The notes beneath the pieces were generated by a model. It made no database searches and had not been told where the DNA came from. It was given only the letters and a program-made list of their open reading frames with translations. 7,027 bases of DNA, taken from the NCBI GenBank assembly GCA_040381935.1, contig JBEIGJ010000103.1:1-7027 (forward strand), in the 5' to 3' direction. Origin of the DNA: Casp-actino8 sp040381935. Its GTDB lineage: Bacteria > Actinomycetota > Acidimicrobiia > Acidimicrobiales > Ilumatobacteraceae. The first letter of the stretch is position 1, and each line of letters starts with the position of its first letter. Positions 1-4,788 of the stretch are shown piece after piece. Made by a program: the position numbers and the translations under genes.

Positions 1-653
1 AGGGTCACCACCACGTTGCCGACCCCTGCATCAAGCAGAGCCGATATGCCGCCAAGCATGGCTACCTCATGTTGATTGGGCATGATCACATCACACAGGC
101 TCACCAATGTCCGAGATAGATCTTGGGCCGGAGCAGGATTGAGGATGGTGCGCGCTCCGCCTGATTTGGCAATGGCCAATGCCGCTTCTACCGCTCCGAT
201 GGGAACCTCCAACTGACTCAGAACGACACGTGACCGCTCGAGGATGCGGCGATGTGATTCCACCGCCGACAACGTTAAAAAGGCGTTGGCTCCCGGTACG
301 ACGACAATCGAATTTTCCGCTTCACTGTCAACAGAGATCAGGGCCCGGCCCGTTGGCCCATCATGATCACTGACATGGGCGGCGATGCTTTCGTTGACGA
401 TGAGGCGATGGAGATACGAACCAGCGGCGTCATTTCCCAACGAGGTGATGAAAGCGGTATCGGCACCAGCCCGTCTGGCGGCCACTGCTTGGTTCAAACC
501 CTTACCGCCGGGATGCTCGGAATATGACGTGGCCATCACCGTTTCACCCGGACCAGGGAGGTGTTCGACAGTAGCGACAAGATCCAAATTCGTACTGCCC
601 ACCACCACGACCTCGTACCCGTGAGTCGCGGAGCCCGACGTACTTCCAGTCAT
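1..653 (-). CDS. rbsK: Ribokinase (PfkB-family sugar kinase), C-terminus cut by window edge
   Basis: Ribokinase phosphorylates D-ribose at O5 using ATP, in the cytoplasm, feeding ribose into the pentose phosphate pathway. The first 217 codons are visible. The N-terminal strand VVGSTNLDLV (about 17-26) carries the Asn/Asp pair that contacts the sugar. GGKGLNQAVAARRAGA (49-64) is the first PfkB signature. SLGNDAAG (71-78), PTGRALI (100-106), the PGAN turn (120-123) and LNPAPA (171-176) follow the usual order. PNQHE (192-196) matches the PNxxE motif for Mg/ATP. The segment after PNxxE is shorter than in E. coli RbsK. The C-terminal GAGD anion hole with the catalytic Asp lies beyond the window, so activity cannot be judged. 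The ATG at 653 is chosen because it lies 5 bases after the upstream kinase's stop and places the first strand about 14 residues in. There is no clear Shine-Dalgarno, so coupling to the upstream gene is likely. Another PfkB sugar or nucleoside kinase remains possible; the signature set favours ribokinase. Confidence 0.9.
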   Translation of the reverse strand, partial: MTGSTSGSATHGYEVVVVGSTNLDLVATVEHLPGPGETVMATSYSEHPGGKGLNQAVAARRAGADTAFITSLGNDAAGSYLHRLIVNESIAAHVSDHDGPTGRALISVDSEAENSIVVVPGANAFLTLSAVESHRRILERSRVVLSQLEVPIGAVEAALAIAKSGGARTILNPAPAQDLSRTLVSLCDVIMPNQHEVAMLGGISALLDAGVGNVVVT

Positions 654-658
654 TGAAC

Positions 659-1714
659 TCATGCGTATCCCGTCGCTTGAAGAAGGGGGGTGATATCGAA
701 GCGATCCAATGCCGGCAAATACTTGCGCGCCGCATCGGCTCGGAATTTCACACACAAATCACGTCGGAAAAAGCGGGCGCCCTCGCGCACGACGTAATTG
801 AGAATGAAGAAACGAAAAGCCTCAGGAATGAAACGAACTTCCTCCTCGGTCAAGGGGAAGACCTGGTGATAAGCAGTCAAAAACTCACAAAATTGAGTCT
901 CGAGCAATGTGTGGGAGGAATATGTCCACTGTGTTTGGTCGCCGGTGGCCGACGAAACACGGGACAGAAAATAGAAATCGAGAACTCGGGACTCGAGACG
1001 AAACCAGTCGTAATCCCATCGCGAAAACAAGGTGAACTGTCCCGAGTCATCGAAAAGCACGGAGAAATTTCCTAGGTTCCAATCCACGAGCACTGGTATT
1101 CGATGCCAGGAGTCGTAGCGAATGCGCTCCAACTCGAGCAGAAAGTCGTGGGTGTGGCGCCACAGAACACCAACATCTTCCGGAGGTAGCTCGAAATTAC
1201 GCGGTGCAAAAGGCGACGAGAGCAGATCCAACAAATGAATGGCATCTGATTTGACACTGTTCGATGTTGCCGGGATAGCGGGCGCGATGACATCACATTG
1301 ACGATGGAAACTGGCGATTTCACGAGCCAAACACTGGCGCATTTCCGTTGACAATTGCGAGGGCAGGGACTCGGCGCGGCGGGCCTCGGCGTAGAAGGCC
1401 ACCCACAGTGACCCGTCGTAATACGTAAAAGGTCGATCACCATGGCCGAGGACTGGTGCAAGAAAATCGGCGTAACGCGTACCACTCAGAAGTTGAGTGC
1501 AGCGAAAGAGACGGTCATGATCCTCGGCGAAAAGAAAATACGATCCGTAGTTGGAGACTTTGGCAAAGACGCATGATCCATCATCCAAAGCGACTCGGTA
1601 CACCGTGTTGGTCGAGACGCGCGGACTGGTGTCGAAAACTTCGACGATGGTCCGCCGATCCCCAAAGGCCTTCCAGGCTTTGGTCAGGGCGTCTCGGTGG
1701 ACCAACTCATCCAT
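659..1714 (-). CDS. Aminoglycoside-phosphotransferase/choline-kinase-fold kinase, substrate unknown
   Basis: This 351-residue protein resembles the APH/choline-kinase superfamily, which phosphorylates small molecules with ATP in the cytoplasm. VFAKVSNYGSYFLFAEDHD (49-67) fits the ATP-binding lysine strand (K52) followed by the helix-C acidic residue (E64). The catalytic loop is VLVDWNLGNF (208-217): D211 and N216 have the D-x4-N spacing of the family's HGDxxxxN, but the His and Gly before the Asp are Leu and Val. WDYD (233-236) supplies the Mg-binding Asp of the IDFD-like motif, and D246 fits the downstream structural Asp. No signal peptide or membrane segment is seen. The rest is rich in aromatic residues and helical. 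The ATG at 1714 is the only good start; no strong ribosome site precedes it. It lies 56 bases after the WhiB stop and 5 bases before ribokinase, so a shared transcript is likely. The neighbourhood suggests a sugar, nucleoside or amino-alcohol substrate rather than drug resistance, which is inference. Confidence 0.75.
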   Translation of the reverse strand: MDELVHRDALTKAWKAFGDRRTIVEVFDTSPRVSTNTVYRVALDDGSCVFAKVSNYGSYFLFAEDHDRLFRCTQLLSGTRYADFLAPVLGHGDRPFTYYDGSLWVAFYAEARRAESLPSQLSTEMRQCLAREIASFHRQCDVIAPAIPATSNSVKSDAIHLLDLLSSPFAPRNFELPPEDVGVLWRHTHDFLLELERIRYDSWHRIPVLVDWNLGNFSVLFDDSGQFTLFSRWDYDWFRLESRVLDFYFLSRVSSATGDQTQWTYSSHTLLETQFCEFLTAYHQVFPLTEEEVRFIPEAFRFFILNYVVREGARFFRRDLCVKFRADAARKYLPALDRFDITPLLQATGYA

Positions 1715-1770
1715 ACATGCAGTGTCTCACGAGAACGATGGTTCCCGCCATCATTGGCACCGCAGGAGGA

Positions 1771-2073
1771 TCAACTGGCGTTGGCGCGAATCCCAATAGG
1801 TGCGATCAAACGGTAGCCAGCGGCATGCCGTTCATCTTCACTCTCGCCGCCCCACAGTCCATACTCATGATGTCGACGGGCGAATTCTCGACAGTCGACT
1901 TGGACCGTACATTCCGCGCACACCGAGCGAGCCATTGCCTCGCGCCGCTCTCGCGCTTGTGGCCGCTCCGCTGTCAAAGGAAAAAAGAGGTGAGTCATCC
2001 CCCGGCAAGCACCCTTGGCCATCCAATCGTCATCGACTTGATGATGATAAGGATTCAATTCAACCGCTGACAT
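1771..2073 (-). CDS. WhiB-family [4Fe-4S] transcriptional regulator
   Basis: WhiB-like proteins bind a redox- and NO-sensitive [4Fe-4S] cluster and usually act on transcription through the principal sigma factor's region 4. The 100-residue protein has the four cluster cysteines at C23 (in GACRG), C52, C55 and C61, giving the family pattern C-x(n)-C-x2-C-x5-C. DDDWMAKGACRG (14-25) matches the usual N-terminal W-x-x-x-A-x-C segment. GLWGG (72-76) is the family beta-turn needed for sigma interaction. A basic tail follows (DERHAAGYR, 80-88), but there is no clear AT-hook, so DNA contact would be modest. The ATG at 2073 is supported by a GGGGGG tract (2083-2078) about 4 bases upstream, the best ribosome site in the window. 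A separate sigma-70-like promoter lies upstream (2142-2171). The gene heads the minus-strand run into the kinase and ribokinase. Which WhiB subfamily it belongs to cannot be settled by eye. Confidence 0.95.
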   Translation of the reverse strand: MSAVELNPYHHQVDDDWMAKGACRGMTHLFFPLTAERPQARERREAMARSVCAECTVQVDCREFARRHHEYGLWGGESEDERHAAGYRLIAPIGIRANAS

Positions 2074-2141
2074 ACGACCCCCCGGCCTGACGAACTTCGA
2101 CGGTGATTCCGGTATTTCCCCCCAAGAGAACCGTTCGTCTC

Positions 2142-2171
2142 ACCATAGGACCGAAGTGATCAAAGAGTCAA
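2142..2171 (-). promoter_or_regulatory. Sigma-70-type promoter upstream of the WhiB gene
   Basis: On the minus strand TTGACT (2171-2166, 5 of 6 to TTGACA) is followed after 18 bases by TATGGT (2147-2142, fitting TANNNT). The expected start site is near 2135, giving a leader of about 60 bases to the WhiB ATG. A 7-base inverted repeat, GACGAAC (minus, 2139-2133) and GTTCGTC (minus, 2095-2089), brackets the region from the predicted start site to just before the ribosome site, so it could be an operator or leader structure. This is the best promoter match in the window, judged only by eye. Confidence 0.5.
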
Positions 2172-2224
2172 TAAGCAATTTGAGGCCCCGGTGGTGGGGT
2201 CTGAACGGCCTGCAGGCAACGGAT

Positions 2225-3283
2225 TCAACGTGAGGCGAAGTAGTGAAGGCCATCTAGGAAACGATCAATATCGGTGAGCGTCGTATCCCAAGCCGTCATC
2301 CACCGGACTTGATCATGAGCCAGATCCCAATCATAAAAAAAGGACCACTCTTGGACCGCCCGGGCCAGGGGCCGGGGGAGCGCCGGGAAGATGCTATTGA
2401 CCACGGGTGGGGTCACCGTGATACCCGGAACCTCGTGCACCCGAACATGGAGAACCTGGGCCATGGCATTGGCATGTCGAGCATTTTCCAACCACAAGTC
2501 ATCGCGCAGCAGAGCCGCAAACTGCGCCGCTATGTAGCGAACTTTGGAGGGCAACTGCGTGATCTGCTTGCGAAGGAAAGCAGCTGAGGTCGCCAGATCG
2601 GCATTGAGATAGACCACGGCTTCGCCGTACATCATCCCGTTCTTGGTGCCTCCGAAAGAGACCACATCCACGCCGGCATCCACGGTGAAGGACCGCAAGG
2701 TCTGACGCGTACCGCCCAAGGCCACTGTGGCGTTGGCGATTCGAGCACCGTCGAGGTGCACGTACATGCCCAATTCATGGGCAGTGGTACAAAGGGCTGC
2801 GATCTCGCCAGGGGAGTAGAGGGTCCCCCATTCGGTGCTTTGAGTAATCGACAACACACATGGTTGGACGTGATGCACCACACCCAAGTTGTGAGCCACA
2901 GCCCGAATCTGCTCGGGAACCAGTCGGCCCTCAATCGAGGGAAGATCGATCAATTTGCTACCGAGAATCCTCTCCGGTGCACCAGTTTCATCGACATTGA
3001 TATGAGCAACGTCGCTGCACACCACCGCTCCCGCAGGACGCAAAGCCGTGGCCAAGGCCAACACATTGGCACCTGTGCCATTCCAGGTCAGAAAGGTATG
3101 CACCTTGCGCCCGAACAAATCGTCGAACAGGCCCTCGACTTCCTTGGTCCACGGGTCATCGCCGTAGGCCAGTGCATGCCCATGGTTCACCGCCGACATC
3201 GCTTCCATGACTTGGGGATGAACACCGGCGTTGTTATCACTGGCGAAGAAATGCTCCGGAACCGGATGCGGACAAAACGACAT
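2225..3283 (-). CDS. ltaE: Low-specificity L-threonine aldolase (PLP, beta-eliminating lyase family)
   Basis: This cytoplasmic PLP enzyme reversibly cleaves L-threonine/L-allo-threonine to glycine and acetaldehyde, and often other beta-hydroxy amino acids. The 352-residue length is normal for the fold-type I family. ASDNNAGVHPQVMEAM (14-29) is the typical N-terminal cofactor/substrate segment, and GTGANVLAL (69-77) is the phosphate-cup region. H94 (in DVAHINVDETG) fits the residue stacking on the PLP ring. VHLDGARIAN (175-184) provides D178 for the pyridine nitrogen and R181 for the substrate carboxylate. SFGGTKNGMM (209-218) contains the Schiff-base lysine K214. No key residue is missing. 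The ATG at 3283 puts the SDN motif at the expected depth. No Shine-Dalgarno is present; a perfect palindrome and the stop of a short upstream frame lie just before the start. The gene is divergent from the zinc-ribbon gene. Stereospecificity for threo versus allo substrate cannot be told from sequence. Confidence 0.92.
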   Translation of the reverse strand: MSFCPHPVPEHFFASDNNAGVHPQVMEAMSAVNHGHALAYGDDPWTKEVEGLFDDLFGRKVHTFLTWNGTGANVLALATALRPAGAVVCSDVAHINVDETGAPERILGSKLIDLPSIEGRLVPEQIRAVAHNLGVVHHVQPCVLSITQSTEWGTLYSPGEIAALCTTAHELGMYVHLDGARIANATVALGGTRQTLRSFTVDAGVDVVSFGGTKNGMMYGEAVVYLNADLATSAAFLRKQITQLPSKVRYIAAQFAALLRDDLWLENARHANAMAQVLHVRVHEVPGITVTPPVVNSIFPALPRPLARAVQEWSFFYDWDLAHDQVRWMTAWDTTLTDIDRFLDGLHYFASR

Positions 3284-3285
3284 GG

Positions 3286-3372
3286 TCAGAGTCTGCCGTC
3301 ACGGGCAGACATGAAGAACCCCCGACGACACTCCGCCTTGATCGGTTCGGGATCGACGACTATGAACATCAT
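3286..3372 (-). CDS. Possible 28-codon leader ORF ahead of the threonine aldolase gene
   Basis: A frame starts at tandem ATG codons (3372 and 3369), runs 28 codons and stops with TGA at 3288-3286, two bases before the aldolase ATG (TGACCATG). The peptide begins MMFIVVDPEPIKAE and ends FFMSARDGRL. It has no hydrophobic signal segment beyond MMFIVV and no run of threonine or glycine codons that would suggest classical attenuation. By eye about two thirds of its third positions are G or C, as in real genes here. Its last codons form the arms of a perfect palindrome. A translated leader coupled to the aldolase is plausible, but a chance frame this short is common and no ribosome site is evident. 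Confidence 0.25.
   Translation of the reverse strand: MMFIVVDPEPIKAECRRGFFMSARDGRL
3291..3310. repeat. Perfect 7-base inverted repeat beside the threonine aldolase start
   Basis: GTCTGCC (3291-3297) and GGCAGAC (3304-3310) are exact reverse complements around a 6-base centre. The near arm ends 7 bases before the aldolase ATG. As RNA it would form a small GC-rich hairpin at the ribosome docking region. As DNA it could be an operator, because CAGACT at 3295-3290 on minus sits exactly 6 bases before the ATG, where a leaderless -10 would be. The structure is certain; its function is inferred. Confidence 0.6.
3338..3366 (+). promoter_or_regulatory. Candidate promoter for the zinc-ribbon gene
   Basis: TTGATC (3338-3343, 4 of 6 to the -35 consensus) is separated by exactly 17 bases from TATGAA (3361-3366, 4 of 6 to the -10). 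The predicted start site near 3373 leaves a leader of about 30 bases to the ATG at 3403. An alternative is a leaderless start using CAGAAT (3391-3396), 6 bases before the ATG. This is moderate evidence by eye only. Confidence 0.4.
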
Positions 3373-3402
3373 CCGCACCGGAGTATCGGGCAGAATAACG
3401 TC

Positions 3403-3771
3403 ATGACGAAATTACCTGAACCACCCACGGGGGAAGCCCGCTGCCGATGGTGTCGCCGAGTGGTGCCAATCAAATCTGGCCCCGGTCGGCCCAAGGAATT
3501 CTGCTCCCAAGCCTGTCGCCAATGGGACTGGGTGGGACGTCAACGAGCTCGAGAACTGCAAATCAGCGAGGACGAACTGGTGGTGACTCGACGGGAACTG
3601 GATGAACTGTACGACGATCTCTACGTTCTGGCCTGCGCCGTCGACGATACCGACGCTGAATTACGGGCCAGCAAACCAACAGTGCAGGGCTTGAAAGAGG
3701 CCCTGACCTGGCTCATGGATGCCGCCCGACCCCTGCGCGACCGCACCGTCAGTCCGTCTTTGCGCCGATAA
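3403..3771 (+). CDS. Small conserved zinc-ribbon plus coiled-coil protein, function unknown
   Basis: The 122-residue protein starts with a probable zinc-binding module: C14 and C17 (CRWC), a basic Gly/Pro loop (SGPGRPKEF, 25-33), then C34 and C38 (CSQAC), so C-x2-C-x16-C-x3-C. QWDWVGRQRAR (40-50) is basic and could touch nucleic acid. From about residue 55 to 105 a charged helical stretch (SEDELVVTRRELDELYDDLY and on) has the heptad look of a coiled coil and suggests dimerisation. The C-terminal tail is basic. I recall similar small hypothetical proteins (CxxC, GRPR/K, C-x3-C, then SEDELV-type helix) across Actinobacteria, but no assigned role. There is no signal peptide or membrane segment, so it is cytoplasmic. 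The ATG at 3403 is chosen because the cysteine module follows directly and a promoter candidate precedes it. It is a monocistronic gene, divergent from the aldolase gene and convergent with the FKBP gene. A transcription-associated or DNA-binding accessory role is inference. Confidence 0.8.
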   Translation: MTKLPEPPTGEARCRWCRRVVPIKSGPGRPKEFCSQACRQWDWVGRQRARELQISEDELVVTRRELDELYDDLYVLACAVDDTDAELRASKPTVQGLKEALTWLMDAARPLRDRTVSPSLRR

Positions 3772-3806
3772 TTGTCGTTATGACACTTGAGTCGAAGAAA
3801 CGCAAT

Positions 3807-3850
3807 GACGTTTGCTCTCCTACCGAATTGGGCCCTGGTCAGCGAACGTC
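3807..3850 (+). terminator. Weak terminator-like hairpin between convergent genes
   Basis: GACGTTTGCT (3807-3816) can pair with AGCGAACGTC (3841-3850) over 10 positions in plus-strand RNA, with one U-G wobble and a 24-base loop. The right arm overlaps the last codons of the FKBP gene. There is no U tract after it, so it is not a textbook intrinsic terminator; it may simply help stop the two converging transcripts. Confidence 0.25.
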
Positions 3851-4222
3851 GATCAAATCGACGACGAAGATCAAGGTTTCATTTCCTTTGATAACTCCAC
3901 CGGCGCCAGCTTGGCCGTATCCAAGATCCGGTGGAATGGTGAGTTGACGGCGACCACCAACACGCATCCCAGCGACTCCCTGGTCCCAGCCGCGAATGAC
4001 TTCACCGGCTCCCAGACGGAAATGGAAAGTTTCTCGCCGATCCCATGAGGCATCGAACTCTCGGCCGTTACTCCAAGCCACACCGACATAGTGCATCACT
4101 GGTCGACACCCAGAAACGGCTTCGGCCCCTTCGCCGACGACCAGGTCTTCGATGATCAACTGCGTCGGAGGTTCAGTCGCAGGAACGGTGATGGATGGTT
4201 TGGTGCGGGGTTCTGAGGTCAC
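3839..4222 (-). CDS. FKBP-type peptidyl-prolyl cis-trans isomerase, single domain, cytoplasmic
   Basis: FKBP enzymes speed cis-trans isomerisation of X-Pro bonds during protein folding. After a Pro/Thr-rich N-terminal stretch (1-20), one FKBP domain fills residues about 21-127. The pocket residues known from FKBP12 can be followed: Y45 (MHYVG), F56 and D57 (REFDAS), F68, V75-I76 and W79 (GEVIRGWDQG), Y102 (LGYG) and F119 (LIFVVDL). RRQLTIPPDLGYG (91-103) is the classic FKBP strand and loop. No signal peptide, lipobox cysteine or membrane helix is visible, so it acts in the cytoplasm, unlike many actinobacterial FKBPs that are lipoproteins. The start is GTG at 4222, overlapping the stop of the upstream gene as GTGA; the next in-frame ATG (codon 43) lies inside the domain. 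That overlap implies translational coupling to the thioesterase-like gene. Client proteins cannot be inferred. Confidence 0.93.
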   Translation of the reverse strand: MTSEPRTKPSITVPATEPPTQLIIEDLVVGEGAEAVSGCRPVMHYVGVAWSNGREFDASWDRRETFHFRLGAGEVIRGWDQGVAGMRVGGRRQLTIPPDLGYGQAGAGGVIKGNETLIFVVDLIDVR

Positions 4223-4695
4223 GTGGCGACGTTAGTCGCCGTTGCTTTCTTCGGGCGCATGTAGGTCCCCTGGGCCACGGCCACCGGCTTTTTTTCATCG
4301 TCGGTATAGGCCACGACCGAACCGACAATGGACCGGCTTCCCACACTATTGAGGATGGCGCGGGCTCGGATCACCTCTCCCCGAGCGGGGCGTAAGAAGC
4401 GAATGGACATCTCACTGGTCAATGTCATTGGCTCCATCCCTGTGGCTGACAAGGCGGCGTAGAACAAAGCCGCATCACAGATACCAAAGACCGTTGGTCC
4501 GCTGATGATCTTGCCCGGGCGCAATGAGGCACTACTGGGATACATCACCGCAACCGACATACCAAAGGCCATCTCTTCACAGGCATTGGCATTGCCACCG
4601 AACTCTCCCCCGATGAAGGCGTTGATTTCCTCAACCGAAACCAAGGCGGGCCGCTGAGGGTCGTAATGCTCGGAGGTCGTTACTTCCTTAGTCAT
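4219..4695 (-). CDS. Hotdog-fold thioesterase-like protein (PaaI/4HBT superfamily)
   Basis: The 158-residue length and sequence fit a PaaI/4HBT hotdog domain, which typically hydrolyses acyl-CoA or aryl-CoA thioesters as a dimer or tetramer in the cytoplasm. RPGKIISGPTVFGICDAALFYAAL (59-82 region) is the central hotdog helix, with D74 at the place of the catalytic acidic residue of PaaI-type enzymes; the usual His-Gly-Gly before the helix is Ser-Gly-Pro. TLTSEMSIRFLRPARGEVIRA (91-111 region) and SRSIVGSVVAYTDDEKKPVAVAQGTY (120-145 region) are the sheet strands, ending in the A-x-A-x-GTY motif common at the family's C-terminal strand. The ATG at 4695 is used; the next in-frame ATG (codon 42) would leave little ahead of the core. 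No Shine-Dalgarno is seen; a 10-base palindrome AACCCGGGTT (4696-4705) abuts the start. It is the first gene of a two-gene unit with the FKBP gene. Substrate is unknown; an acyl-CoA-binding or dehydratase-like role is possible. Confidence 0.78.
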   Translation of the reverse strand: MTKEVTTSEHYDPQRPALVSVEEINAFIGGEFGGNANACEEMAFGMSVAVMYPSSASLRPGKIISGPTVFGICDAALFYAALSATGMEPMTLTSEMSIRFLRPARGEVIRARAILNSVGSRSIVGSVVAYTDDEKKPVAVAQGTYMRPKKATATNVAT

Positions 4696-4766
4696 AACCC
4701 GGGTTGCCGTTGCTGGTTCACATTGCTGGTCATGGTGTAACCGTAGTCAGTTCCCTGTGCGTCCTA

Positions 4767-4784
4767 CGAGACGCCCTAGTCTCG
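4767..4784 (+). promoter_or_regulatory. Palindrome overlapping a likely leaderless -10 element before the S1P-lyase gene
   Basis: CGAGAC (4767-4772) and GTCTCG (4779-4784) are exact reverse complements around a 6-base centre, ending 4 bases before the GTG start. TAGTCT (4777-4782) fits the actinobacterial -10 pattern TANNNT and lies exactly 6 bases before the GTG, as expected if transcription begins at the start codon. No -35 match is evident. The overlap of palindrome and -10 is what a repressor operator would look like, though no regulator is identified. Confidence 0.4.
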
Positions 4785-4788
4785 ACCT

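Noticed and set aside
659..1714. Calling the kinase an aminoglycoside resistance gene
   Set aside because: The fold fits, but the family is broad, the HGD motif is altered, and the neighbours are metabolic genes; nothing supports drug modification.
1737..1752. GATGG-N6-CCATC hairpin between WhiB and the kinase
   Set aside because: Only 5 bases per arm, no U tract after it on the minus strand, and short arms like this are frequent by chance.
1456..2070. 204-codon plus-strand frame across the kinase and WhiB genes
   Set aside because: It is antisense to two well-supported genes, rich in Arg/Pro/His, has no family resemblance, and spans their intergenic gap without a ribosome site.
2183..2202. 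Hairpin after the threonine aldolase stop as an intrinsic terminator
   Set aside because: AGACCCC/GGGGCCT pairs with an A-C mismatch in the aldolase transcript and lacks a real U tract; it is too weak to call.
2756..3406. 216-codon plus-strand frame antisense to threonine aldolase
   Set aside because: The minus strand has a complete set of aldolase motifs; this frame has shadow-like composition and runs through the divergent promoter region.
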